From Candidatus Gastranaerophilales bacterium (lineage in GTDB: Bacteria > Cyanobacteriota > Vampirovibrionia > Gastranaerophilales > Gastranaerophilaceae): DNA of 46,880 nt. The stretch lies in assembly GCA_944325595.1 (NCBI GenBank), contig CALVAQ010000017.1, forward strand, positions 1 to 46,880, written 5' to 3'. Below are positions 17,614-25,502 of this stretch, piece after piece; positions within the stretch are counted from its first letter, which is position 1; each line of letters starts with the position of its first letter. Both the position numbers and the translations under genes were made by a program. The notes under the pieces were generated by a model. That model was not told the origin of the DNA. It made no database searches and saw only the letters and a program-made list of their open reading frames with translations.

Positions 17614-17679
17614 TCTAATGCTAATATATTCATCCTGTTTTATGAATGATTAATAATTAGTAAAATAACGAGCATTAGA
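17614..17679. promoter_or_regulatory. Nested inverted repeats in the divergent XRE/acyltransferase promoter region
   Basis: TCTAATGCT (17614-17622) and AGCATTAGA (17671-17679) are perfect complements. Inside them ATTCAT (17628-17633) mirrors ATGAAT (17642-17647). Both pairs lie between the XRE start and the copy-2 start, where a regulator controlling both directions would bind. Binding by the XRE protein is inference. Confidence 0.5.
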
Positions 17680-17743
17680 AGATAAACATTGTAAATATTA
17701 CTTATTTATTCTAAAATACAGAAAAATAGACTTGAGGTATGAA

Positions 17744-18048
17744 ATGTCTTTATTTTCAACGGAGTTTGACGGATATAAACACAAAGTTATTAAAATATTC
17801 GGAATAAAATTCAAAAAGAAACTATCCGGCAAAGAGCTGGCAAAAATACATGCTGAAAAAGGAAATCAATTTATCCTTCACAAAGAAAACGGAGACATTG
17901 AGGAATTTCCGGAAATACCGGGACTAAAAGTACAGTTTTATGGCACAAACTGCAAAGTGGAGCTCTGGGAACCTGTTAATTTTAAGCAGCACAAAACCTC
18001 TCAGTCTTCTTGGCATCTTTACGGGGATAATAACTCTATAGAAATAAA
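17744..18048 (+). repeat. Inverted repeat arm 2 (305 bp)
   Basis: Partner of 16956-17260. The two arms flank a 483-bp segment that holds the XRE gene and both divergent promoters. Recombination between arms would invert that segment. Confidence 0.9.
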
Positions 18049-18553
18049 GTCCAGTAAATATGAAATACACTGTTTGGCTATAGAAAATATTGGACAAAAA
18101 ACATATAATAACAAGATTTTTATTGATGAAAATTTTTCTGTAGGGAGTATCGTTTTTCATTTTTTCTTTTTGAACAATTGCACTGTAAGAATAGGAAAAG
18201 ACTGTATGTTTTCAAATAAAATTGAATTTTTATTAGGTGATGGGCATACATTATATAATCTGGATAATCCTCAAAATGTAAATACAACAAATTTTGGTAT
18301 AACAATAGGCAACCATGTTTGGATTGGTCATGATGTCAAAATATTAAAGGATGTTATTATTCCTGATAATACCGTTATCGGAACAAGCAGCCTTGTTAAC
18401 AAACAGTTTTCAAAGCCCAATACCGTTATTGCCGGTATACCGGCAAAAGTTGTAAAAGAGAATATCGGCTGGGACAGAAGAGGTGTTGAAGGATACATTG
18501 CAGATATGAATAAAAAAAGCGAAGACGAAACAAAAGAAACTGCCGCAAAATAA
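17744..18553 (+). CDS. Hexapeptide-repeat acyltransferase, copy 2
   Basis: 269 aa from the ATG at 17744, with GAGGT just upstream; the TTG at 17732 is an unneeded extension. The first ~101 residues match copy 1 except at a couple of positions (S for T at residue 2, Y for F in VQFYGTNC). The C-terminal beta-helix is homologous but clearly diverged (TIGNHVWIGHDVKILKD, IPDNTVIGTSSLVNKQF, NTVIAGIPAKVVKEN), and it has a unique charged tail. The substrate is unknown; a different acceptor or linkage from copy 1 is plausible given the C-terminal divergence. Confidence 0.85.
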   Translation: MSLFSTEFDGYKHKVIKIFGIKFKKKLSGKELAKIHAEKGNQFILHKENGDIEEFPEIPGLKVQFYGTNCKVELWEPVNFKQHKTSQSSWHLYGDNNSIEIKSSKYEIHCLAIENIGQKTYNNKIFIDENFSVGSIVFHFFFLNNCTVRIGKDCMFSNKIEFLLGDGHTLYNLDNPQNVNTTNFGITIGNHVWIGHDVKILKDVIIPDNTVIGTSSLVNKQFSKPNTVIAGIPAKVVKENIGWDRRGVEGYIADMNKKSEDETKETAAK

Positions 18554-18581
18554 TCTAATCTTATTGTACGGACAAAATTGG

Positions 18582-19508
18582 CTAGTTATTGTGTTTATCC
18601 GGTTTTATTACTTGAATATTTCTTGTTTCCGAAAACTCGCAGCGTGCCTGTTTGATTTTTTCTCTTGTTTCTTCGTCCAGACTGTGTCCGTTTACAAGTC
18701 TGTCGACAAAACCGTTGTTGAGTTTTGCAGCTTTTGGCAGTGCGCCTATCTCATCCAGAATATCTTTTATCTGAACAAAATCGTAAGAATAAGACTGTTT
18801 TGATTGATATACCAGTGTTTCGCCCGTTGTTGCAGTGACAGGTTCTCCTCCTTCATCAAAATAGAGTTTAAATATGGATTTCAAATCCTGAAGTTCGGAC
18901 TGCATAGTCTGCACAGCCTGCTGAATGCGAAGATATCTCTCAAACAGATATTCAATATTTTCAAGCTGTTTCATCTGCCAGTTATATTTCTTTTCGTATA
19001 GTTTTTTAAGTTTTGGGTAAGCTTTTGCAAGTCCGACAGTATCAGCCATTGCACGGTGTCTGGTATCAAATTCTACTCCGAATTTGTTCATGAGATTTTC
19101 CAGACCGTGTGACTCAAATTCCGGATAAACTTCTTTAAAAAGAAACTGCGAATCTATTCTCTGGTTTTCTATAGGTTTGCCGTACAGTCTTTTTGAGGCT
19201 TCGTTTATGAAGTTGTAATCGAAAATCGCATTGTGCGCAACGATTGGATAATCTCCGATAAACTCGAGAATTTTTGGCATGACCTCTTCTTCTGTCGGTT
19301 GGTCGGCGACCATTTCTTCAGTTATACCGTGGACAGCCATGCTCGATTTTCTGATGTGCTGTTTCGGGTTTATCAAAGTCTCATAGCTGTCTTTTATAAC
19401 TCCGTTTTCGAGTCTGACAGCCGCAAACTCAATCATTCTTTCTTTTTTATAATCAAGTCCCGTTGTTTCAACATCGAGGACAATTTCTATACATTTTTTT
19501 CTTGGCAT
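18582..19508 (-). CDS. DnaQ-like 3'-5' exonuclease (DEDDh)
   Basis: 308 aa. The exonuclease domain occupies residues 1-175 with all DEDDh residues visible: D12 and E14 (VLDVETTG), D97 in AHNAIFDYNF, and H151 with D156 in HRAMADT. It resembles the DNA polymerase III epsilon subunit or PolC-type proofreading domain. The C-terminal 130 residues are helical and unrecognised and might bind a polymerase or other partner. GGGAG stands seven bases before the ATG. It may be the replicative proofreader or a stand-alone nuclease; the sequence does not decide. Confidence 0.88.
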   Translation of the reverse strand: MPRKKCIEIVLDVETTGLDYKKERMIEFAAVRLENGVIKDSYETLINPKQHIRKSSMAVHGITEEMVADQPTEEEVMPKILEFIGDYPIVAHNAIFDYNFINEASKRLYGKPIENQRIDSQFLFKEVYPEFESHGLENLMNKFGVEFDTRHRAMADTVGLAKAYPKLKKLYEKKYNWQMKQLENIEYLFERYLRIQQAVQTMQSELQDLKSIFKLYFDEGGEPVTATTGETLVYQSKQSYSYDFVQIKDILDEIGALPKAAKLNNGFVDRLVNGHSLDEETREKIKQARCEFSETRNIQVIKPDKHNN

Positions 19509-19867
19509 TCAAATCTCCCTCGTTATTATATTAACACAAACTAATAATCAGTCATGTAATTAAAGTTTTTTAATTTTGAAGAAAAATAAAATCGTTCGAA
19601 AAAGCAAGCTATCATTGGATATAATAGAAGTCAAAAAAGGTGAAAAGTGTCTTGTGACTTGACTTTTTATCTTTATGCGCTACTATATTCGGGAACGAGG
19701 TTTTAAAACGATTTTATGAAAGTCAAAGTAAGATTGTTTCAAAATCAAAGTTCCGGGAGCTCCAAAAGGGGTTTGGGACACTAAAGAATCCAAGTTCAGA
19801 AAATTACCCGCCTTAGAGCAAAAGCAAAAGCTTTCCCGTTTCAAGTTACAAAACAGAGGATTAAAAT
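19509..19867 (+). other. 359-bp gap: promoter, hairpin and long leader of the lytic transglycosylase gene
   Basis: TATAAT at 19620-19625 is a plausible -10. Just downstream, AAAAGTGTC (19643-19651) can pair with GAC plus ACTTTT (19656-19667) around a three-base bulge, followed by Ts: an attenuator-like hairpin. About 200 further bases precede the TTG start. They contain GTGTC/GACAC complementarity and a codon-like stretch in two frames: an ATG at 19716 opens one frame, and the frame 19732-19875 stays open to a stop overlapping the next gene's start. I could not match it to a known riboswitch class. Confidence 0.4.
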
Positions 19868-20485
19868 TTGATTAGAAAGTTACTCACACTAACCTTGCTA
19901 TTCATTTTTTGTATTTTAGTAAATCCCAATCAAGCGCAAGCAGCTACATCAAAAGCCACAGTCAAAGATTACATCGTAAAACACTCTTTGGAACTGGGCG
20001 TTGATCCTGCGCTGGGCTTGAGTATTGCAAAAATGGAGTCAGGTTTTGTTCATGAGAAGAGAAGTGCATACGGCGCAGTAGGCGTATTCCAGCTTATGCC
20101 TTCGACAGCCAGAAAACTGGGTTACAATCCGTACTATCTGAGTGACAACATCAGGGGCGGATTGATGTATTACAAGATGATGTATCAAAAATTCGGTTCC
20201 GTTGAACTTGCCCTTGCCGCATACAATGCCGGACCGGGTAATGTCAGCAAATACAAGGGTGTTCCTCCTTTTGCCGAAACAAAGAGGTTTGTCAGAGGGA
20301 TTATGAACGAATATAATCTGCAAAAGGCAAATCCTGATCCGGCAATCCAAAAATATAAATTACAGAGAACAACCTCTGCCGTAAATAAAGCTCTTGCCGT
20401 TGACAAAGAAAACAATGTTCTTGTAAGAACGGGAGCAGAAACAGACAACAGTCTTCCGTTTGTTTCGTTATCAGGCGCAATTTAG
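19868..20485 (+). CDS. Secreted lytic transglycosylase (SLT domain)
   Basis: 205 aa from a TTG start, supported by GAGGA eight bases upstream. A signal peptide (residues 1-25, cut after AQA) exports it. The SLT/lysozyme-like domain follows: AKMESGF with catalytic E57, GVFQLMPSTARKLGYNP, NIRGGLMYYKMM and LAAYNAGPGNVSKY. It cleaves peptidoglycan glycan strands to form 1,6-anhydromuramyl ends in the periplasm. The C-terminal 60 residues have no known motif. The long structured leader suggests regulated expression. Confidence 0.93.
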   Translation: MIRKLLTLTLLFIFCILVNPNQAQAATSKATVKDYIVKHSLELGVDPALGLSIAKMESGFVHEKRSAYGAVGVFQLMPSTARKLGYNPYYLSDNIRGGLMYYKMMYQKFGSVELALAAYNAGPGNVSKYKGVPPFAETKRFVRGIMNEYNLQKANPDPAIQKYKLQRTTSAVNKALAVDKENNVLVRTGAETDNSLPFVSLSGAI

Positions 20486-20499
20486 TAACATTTCGAATT

Positions 20500-20552
20500 A
20501 AAAAAATGCATTTTGTAAATTTTTCTCAAAAAAGTATAAAATGCATTTTTTT
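20500..20552 (+). terminator. AT-rich hairpin terminator after the transglycosylase gene
   Basis: Two 15-base arms (20500-20514 and 20538-20552), each containing ATGCAT, are perfect reverse complements with a 23-base loop, and the second ends in a T-run. It lies between the transglycosylase stop and the NrtR-like gene and could also influence the latter's promoter. Confidence 0.6.
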
Positions 20553-20594
20553 TATTTTAAAATAATTAATAACGTGAAGAATAGCCGAGGATTT

Positions 20595-21275
20595 ATGTTT
20601 AAGGAAACAAAAACCCACGAGGTCACTACCGACGTAGTAATTTTGACGATTAAAGACGGAAAACTCAAAGTATTGCTGGTAAAGCGTGCACATGAACCTT
20701 TCAAAGGCAAGTGGGCTTTGCCCGGCGGTTATGTTCGTATCTCAGAAACACTTGATGATGCGGCATTGCGTATTTTGAAAGAAAAAACAAACGTTCAAAA
20801 TATTTACCTTGAACAGCTTTACACTTTTGGCGACCCGCTTCGTCACCCGAATTCCCGTGTAATTACCTGTGCATACTTTGCGTTAATCAGATCTGATGAT
20901 ATCGTTCTTTCTTTTGAAGAAAATACAGAAATCACAGAAGTAAAATGGCATCCTGTCAATGCTTTGCCGGCACTCGCATTTGACCACAAAGAGATTATTG
21001 AATACTCTTTGAAGAGAACAAGAGAACGCCTTGAGTTCTGTCCTATTGCGTTCCAACTCTTGCCGCAGAAGTTTACATTGACGGAATTGCAAAAAGCTTA
21101 TGAACTTATCCTTATGAAAAAGCTGGATAAGAGAAACTTTAGAAAGAAATTTTTGTCTCTTGCAATCCTGAAAGAACTGGATGAATATACAAAATCCGGC
21201 TCAAAAAGACCTGCAAGATTGTACTCTTTTGACAAAATTACGCTTGACTCAAAAAGAGGTCATTTCTTCTCATAA
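20595..21275 (+). CDS. nrtR: NrtR-like transcription factor (Nudix domain + winged helix)
   Basis: 226 aa from the ATG at 20595, preceded by GAGGA; an upstream in-frame ATG lies in the terminator. Residues 10-145 form a Nudix fold. Its box begins GGYVRISETLDDAALRIL and then reads KEKTNV, so the catalytic RExxEExG core is lost (RE to RI, EExG to EKTN). The C-terminal winged helix (LTELQKAYELILMKKLDKR, KRPARLYSF) fits the NrtR/NiaR-type regulator family that senses ADP-ribose and represses NAD metabolism genes. Two palindromes immediately downstream are candidate operators. The target genes are not obvious here. Confidence 0.8.
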   Translation: MFKETKTHEVTTDVVILTIKDGKLKVLLVKRAHEPFKGKWALPGGYVRISETLDDAALRILKEKTNVQNIYLEQLYTFGDPLRHPNSRVITCAYFALIRSDDIVLSFEENTEITEVKWHPVNALPALAFDHKEIIEYSLKRTRERLEFCPIAFQLLPQKFTLTELQKAYELILMKKLDKRNFRKKFLSLAILKELDEYTKSGSKRPARLYSFDKITLDSKRGHFFS

Positions 21276-21289
21276 ACTCATTACTAAAA

Positions 21290-21327
21290 TGTAAATTTTA
21301 CACTTTTTGTAAATTTTGATTTACAAA
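21290..21327 (+). promoter_or_regulatory. Two adjacent palindromes upstream of the 95-aa gene
   Basis: TGTAAATTTTACA (21290-21302) is a 6-bp palindrome around one base. TTTGTAAAT (21306-21314) and ATTTACAAA (21319-21327) form a second, 9-bp palindrome with a 4-base gap. A TATAAT (21367-21372) follows 40 bases later. The half-site TGTAAAT is shared. Control by the neighbouring NrtR-like protein is an inference from position. Confidence 0.55.
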
Positions 21328-21403
21328 GTTTATTTTTATGGCAAAAAAACAACAAAAAATTTCTTTTATAATTTGGTAGGTTAAATTAAAAAGGAGTTAG
21401 TCT

Positions 21404-21691
21404 ATGTATATAGAGACTGGCGTGTCAGGTGTAAATAAAGCCAATAATATAGAAGAAAATCCGCAGAAAAAAAACACTGCTGCGACAAATCCAATTGCAA
21501 ATGCAGATTATGAAGATCCGTATAAACAAAAAGCAAAAGTAAGCTCTGAACTTGCACTTGCAACATTATTACCCAAAGAAAATCTTTCAAAATCAGAAAC
21601 TTTTAAAATAAAAGAAGAAATAAAAAGACTTGAACAAGATTTAAAATATCAAATGGCACACCCGCCCAAATCAAGAGACAACACAGATTAG
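21404..21691 (+). CDS. Small protein with C-terminal coiled coil, unknown
   Basis: 95 aa with an AAGGAG ribosome site nine bases before the ATG. The N-terminal half is low-complexity and Asn/Lys-rich (SGVNKANNIEENPQKKN), and the C-terminal third (SETFKIKEEIKRLEQDLKYQ) predicts an amphipathic helix. There is no signal peptide. It lies behind the double palindrome and in front of a gene that may be frameshifted, and the two are probably cotranscribed. Confidence 0.65.
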   Translation: MYIETGVSGVNKANNIEENPQKKNTAATNPIANADYEDPYKQKAKVSSELALATLLPKENLSKSETFKIKEEIKRLEQDLKYQMAHPPKSRDNTD

Positions 21692-21788
21692 GGCTATTAC
21701 AATATTTATATGGACAGATTACAAAAAAAAGATTGCTCAGCTCAGAGAAAAATGCCCTCTGGAACGTACAAATCTTGATGATGTTTTA

Positions 21789-22586
21789 ATGACAAAACCG
21801 TCAGATTTCTTTGAACCAAATCAAGCAGACAATATAAAAGGAAAAGGTATTTCATTTATTCAGGTAGTACCGACAGACAAAGAAGCACTTGCCAAAGTTA
21901 CATATACGGCGGTTCCTGTATTTACAAATGCCCGTACTATAGAAGAAATGGTTCGTCTGGGCAAACGTGACGGCATAAATATCGAAACAGTAAAACTTGA
22001 TGACGGAGAATATCCTACAGTTGTCAAAAACATATGGGACCAAGGACCTTTGGATAGCGCTAAAGGCTATTTTGAAATTGATAAACCATGTGTTGTTATG
22101 AATTACGGAAAGTATGATGCAAATGCCCCTTATGTAAATCAAGAATGGGCAAAAGATAATCAGGACTCAGACGGGAAAATCACAGACTGTGCAGTAGTTG
22201 CAAATTCTGATGATGTGGCAATCCTGAAAAAGTCATACGTTCATAGTGACGGCGACAGAATTGATGACAAAGATATGCATCGCTGGGGCGGTTTCCCCGT
22301 ACACAAAGACGGCAATGCCACAGTTAATGCAGTAGCATTTGAAACGCCCCAAAAACTTAACACTCTTGAAGGCCCCATTGAAACAGATGTTACAATGGGT
22401 GATGTTGAGGGTTATGTATACAACAACTTTAAAGAACTAAAAAAACAAATAATAAAAAACAAAATAGCTGCAAATCCGGATGACCCTAACTCTCAGGCTT
22501 TTGTAGATTTGATAAAAAGCGGAAAAGATGAAGAAGCTCTCGCCCTTTTGAAAAAAGTAACAGCTGAGAGTTATGATGCGGCATAA
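21789..22586 (+). CDS. Hypothetical protein, possibly missing its true 5' end through a frameshift
   Basis: 265 aa from the first in-frame ATG, which has no ribosome site. The same frame stays open upstream to 21645 and reads as plausible protein (KIAQLREKCPLERTNLDDVL). An ATG at 21710 in another frame leads in eight codons to an A8 run (21723-21730); removing one A would join it to this frame to give a natural N-terminus, MDRLQKKIAQLREK. The body has no recognised domain; it is rich in Asp, Lys and Val and lacks a signal peptide. It may be a real gene with slippage, a recent mutation, or a sequence error. Confidence 0.6.
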   Translation: MTKPSDFFEPNQADNIKGKGISFIQVVPTDKEALAKVTYTAVPVFTNARTIEEMVRLGKRDGINIETVKLDDGEYPTVVKNIWDQGPLDSAKGYFEIDKPCVVMNYGKYDANAPYVNQEWAKDNQDSDGKITDCAVVANSDDVAILKKSYVHSDGDRIDDKDMHRWGGFPVHKDGNATVNAVAFETPQKLNTLEGPIETDVTMGDVEGYVYNNFKELKKQIIKNKIAANPDDPNSQAFVDLIKSGKDEEALALLKKVTAESYDAA

Positions 22587-22641
22587 GCACAATTCTTTAA
22601 ACTTTTTCAAGAAAACAAAGGTCTTTTTTCTAATCTAATCT

Positions 22642-22678
22642 TGTCGGTATGGTGACATTTCATACTATCAAACCGACA
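22642..22678. other. Hairpin in the gap before the sensor kinase
   Basis: TGTCGGT (22642-22648) and ACCGACA (22672-22678) are perfect complements, with GTATG and CATAC inside. No T-run follows, so its role (operator, RNA processing or none) is open. Confidence 0.35.
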
Positions 22679-22798
22679 GGTCTTCTGCGCCATCCACTGC
22701 AAGTCCGGCACAAAATATTTCTTATCACAAATTTTCTCGGATATTTTAGTACCGCCCATATATTATTTTTTTTGTTTGATGATATAATAATTATTGAC

Positions 22799-24607
22799 AT
22801 GAGAAATAATTCACTTAGTATCAGCACACAGAACAAATTAATTTTGCTCGGTCTTGTTATCAGTACTGTTTTGATAGTAGGACTTGCTGTTTTTGCGATT
22901 ACTAATATTCAGCAAAAAATATCCGAGGTCTACGGCGGTTTTGGTGAAATTTTAACAAAAACACTTGCAATAGAAAGTGTTGAGATTACCAAAGATGTTC
23001 AGGAATTTGAAAAATTTTCCGCCCTTCAAGACCATACAAAATCAATAATGGACAGCAACAATGAGATTGCTTTTATTGAGTTTCAAAATGATAAAAACGA
23101 AGTAATTTATTCCAGCAAAAAAGACTTTCCGGAACGTGCAAAACAGGCTGTTATTACAAGTTCCTCTCAAATGCTGATTGACAATGAAGGAATAAAAACG
23201 AATATCGGCAAAGTAATTGTCGGTATGTCAGGCGGTGCAACAAAAGATATTTCTCATGCGACAAGAAACTCCATGCTTGTTGTCTTTACCGTTGCATGGC
23301 TTGTTTTTACCTTTGTTATTTTAATAAATACAATTTTAATAACAAGAGAGTTATCCATCCTTCATCATGGCGTAAAAAAGATTTCAACGGGTGCATTCGG
23401 TTATGTTCTCGATGACAAAAATACTTCAGGTGAAATAAAAGACCTTATTCAGGCATTTAATGATATGTCTCAGCGTCTTCACCAGTATGAAGAGCAAAAT
23501 ATTGACCAGCTTACTTTGGAAAGAAACAAATTTGAGGCTGTGTTGATGAGCATTGTGAACGGTGTTGTTGTGTGCGACAACTATGACAATGTTGTTCTCG
23601 TAAACAATGCCGCAAAAAAAATGCTCGAGGTTGAAGACGAACAAATTTTGAATACAAAAATTCAAACGTATTGCGATACCGACGGGGAACTTTGTTTTAA
23701 AGAAAAAATTGAACAGTTCAAAGATACTCCGCTTGATATCATGGAAAACAAACCGCTCGAGTTTAATATTGAAATTGACGGCAGGGTTATAAAATCCATT
23801 ATTTCTCCAATGTTTACAACCAGTCAGGAGTATGTGGGTTACGTTATTGTCCTGATTGATGTAACAAAAGAAGTCGAAATTGACAAGATGAAAAGCAATT
23901 TCATTTCAAACGTAAGCCATGAACTTCGTACCCCTGTTACTGTATTGAGAACATATATTGATACTTTGTATAATCATTCGAAAGACTTTGATGAAAAAAC
24001 AAATCAGGAATTCTTTGATGTTATAAACAAAGAAGCAGCAAGACTCCAGAAAATGGTCAATGATATTTTGGATTTCTCAAGACTGGAATCCGGCAACATA
24101 AATGTAGAAAAAGAAAAAACAAATATCGTTCCTGTTATAGAGCAGCAGCTCAAGTCAATGCAGGTTCTCGCAGAAGAAAAAAATGTCACTTTCTCGTTGA
24201 TTAAAGAACCAGATTTACCGGAAATTCCGATAAACGTTGACAGTATTGAAAGAGCATTGAATAATCTGCTCTCAAATGCTATAAAATATTCTCCGGAAAA
24301 CGGCAGAATAAAAGTCAGAGCAGAGCTGGCAAGAGACCCGAATTATATTGAAGTTTCCGTGGAAGATCAAGGCTGCGGTATTCCTGAAGAGCATCAGAAG
24401 AAAATTTTTGAAAGATTTTACAGGGTCGAAAATGATACTCATACCGTTAAAGGTACGGGTCTCGGATTGCACCTAGTAAAAGTTACCATAGAAAAGCACC
24501 ATCAAGGACAGGTCTTTGTAAAAAGCAAACCCGGTGAAGGTTCAACATTCGGCTTCAGACTTCCTATCAATCCTGCCGAAGAAATAGAAGAAGAAAAAGA
24601 AGAATAA
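22799..24607 (+). CDS. Membrane sensor histidine kinase (HAMP-PAS-HisKA-HATPase)
   Basis: 602 aa from the ATG at 22799, chosen because it opens the first membrane helix. A TATAAT at 22783-22788 lies only ten bases upstream, suggesting a leaderless mRNA; a longer frame from 22649 reads through that promoter. Order of domains: TM1 (residues 13-35), periplasmic sensor, TM2 (about 160-182), HAMP, PAS (LVNNAAKKMLEVEDEQ), HisKA with the phospho-acceptor in FISNVSHELRTPV, and an ATPase with NNLLSNAIKYSP, DQGCGIPEEH and GTGLGLHLVK. It resembles PhoR/VicK kinases. No response regulator is adjacent. Confidence 0.92.
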   Translation: MRNNSLSISTQNKLILLGLVISTVLIVGLAVFAITNIQQKISEVYGGFGEILTKTLAIESVEITKDVQEFEKFSALQDHTKSIMDSNNEIAFIEFQNDKNEVIYSSKKDFPERAKQAVITSSSQMLIDNEGIKTNIGKVIVGMSGGATKDISHATRNSMLVVFTVAWLVFTFVILINTILITRELSILHHGVKKISTGAFGYVLDDKNTSGEIKDLIQAFNDMSQRLHQYEEQNIDQLTLERNKFEAVLMSIVNGVVVCDNYDNVVLVNNAAKKMLEVEDEQILNTKIQTYCDTDGELCFKEKIEQFKDTPLDIMENKPLEFNIEIDGRVIKSIISPMFTTSQEYVGYVIVLIDVTKEVEIDKMKSNFISNVSHELRTPVTVLRTYIDTLYNHSKDFDEKTNQEFFDVINKEAARLQKMVNDILDFSRLESGNINVEKEKTNIVPVIEQQLKSMQVLAEEKNVTFSLIKEPDLPEIPINVDSIERALNNLLSNAIKYSPENGRIKVRAELARDPNYIEVSVEDQGCGIPEEHQKKIFERFYRVENDTHTVKGTGLGLHLVKVTIEKHHQGQVFVKSKPGEGSTFGFRLPINPAEEIEEEKEE

Positions 24608-24632
24608 AAAACCGGATAAAATCCGGTTTTTT
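24606..24632. terminator. Bidirectional terminator between the kinase and rubrerythrin genes
   Basis: A perfect 12-bp stem (24606-24617 with 24621-24632) with a 3-base loop, A-run on one side and T-run on the other. It overlaps both convergent stop codons and so serves both genes. Confidence 0.9.
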
Positions 24633-25218
24633 AACAATCATCGCTCTTTTCAAAGAAAAACCCTTGCGGGTGTTTGCAAAACGGACAAATCTCCGGAGCT
24701 GTTTCTCCCTCAAAACAATAGCCGCATTTTGCACATTCCCACAATACTTTATGTTCTTTTTTAAAAATTCGGGCTTTTTTCAATTGTTCTATAAGCTTGT
24801 TGTATCTTGTCATATGCATTTTTTCGATAGTTCTGATTGTTTCAAAGAGACAGGCTATTTTTTCAAAGCCTTCTTCTTTTGCCTCTTTCGCAAATCGGGC
24901 ATACATGTCCTCCCATTCATAGTTTTCCGTGCTTGCTGCTGTTTCAAGATTTTTTAAAGTATCCGGAAGAGAACCTTTATATAAGAGTTTTAGCCATACT
25001 TTTGCATGTTCTTTTTCGTTTTCTGCTGTTTTTTCAAATATTCTGGATATCTGTTCGTAGCCGTCTTTTTTTGCCTGCTTCGCAAAGAAGGTGTAGTTGT
25101 TTCTTGCTTTTGATTCTCCGCAGTACGCATCTTGTAAGTTTCTTTCAGTCTTTGTGCCAGCCAGCTCCTTGGGGAAGAAAGCTGTGAAATCCTCATTTTT
25201 GTCTCCTTCAATATTCAT
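24631..25218 (-). CDS. Rubrerythrin
   Basis: 195 aa. The ferritin-like domain carries paired iron ligands (YCGESKARNNYTFFAKQA, AENEKEHAKVW, FAKEAKEEGFEKIACLFETI, IEKMHMTRY). The C-terminal rubredoxin domain has CAKCGYCFEGETAPEICPFC with four cysteines for a single iron. It reduces hydrogen peroxide in the cytoplasm of anaerobes, using electrons from rubredoxin or NADH-linked partners. AGGAG precedes the ATG. An N-terminal extension of about 20 residues before AGTKTERNL is unusual. It is monocistronic, with its own terminator. Confidence 0.95.
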   Translation of the reverse strand: MNIEGDKNEDFTAFFPKELAGTKTERNLQDAYCGESKARNNYTFFAKQAKKDGYEQISRIFEKTAENEKEHAKVWLKLLYKGSLPDTLKNLETAASTENYEWEDMYARFAKEAKEEGFEKIACLFETIRTIEKMHMTRYNKLIEQLKKARIFKKEHKVLWECAKCGYCFEGETAPEICPFCKHPQGFFFEKSDDC

Positions 25219-25311
25219 TTTGCCTGCTCCTTTTGTTTACGAATATATTGAAGCATAATTCATGAAAATTACTGTTATTCCTGTAGGTTAGCCGCATTGT
25301 TTAAAGATAAT

Positions 25312-25426
25312 TGTTAAGTTTTGTAAAGCGCCAAAAATAGCGCTGTAACTCAATTACGGCATGCATTTCCATGATTTTTTGTACAAAAAGGCAATTTTAA
25401 GAAAGAAATATTTTTTATATATATAC
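25312..25426 (+). promoter_or_regulatory. Three-block promoter-like element, copy B
   Basis: TGTTAAGTTTTGTAAA (25312-25327), AAAAAGGCAATTTT (25385-25398) and TATATATATAC (25416-25426) repeat the blocks found at 16057-16128. The gap between blocks 2 and 3 is again 17 bases, while the gap between blocks 1 and 2 is 57 here against 14 there. A short GCGC hairpin lies in that extra space. Confidence 0.6.
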
Positions 25427-25502
25427 AGGACGAGGAATCAATAAGACTATAGAAAGTCTTAGATATTTTTAGAGGAATTTACAAAACAAGGGGATAAAGA
25501 TT

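Noticed and set aside
19640..19867. c-di-AMP (ydaO) or c-di-GMP riboswitch before the transglycosylase
   Set aside because: Short matches such as GGGAC and CCGGGAG are present, but the conserved core sequences of those classes as I know them are not.
24837..25187. 116-codon plus-strand open frame
   Set aside because: It is antisense to rubrerythrin and rich in Leu/Phe/Ser as expected of a shadow frame.
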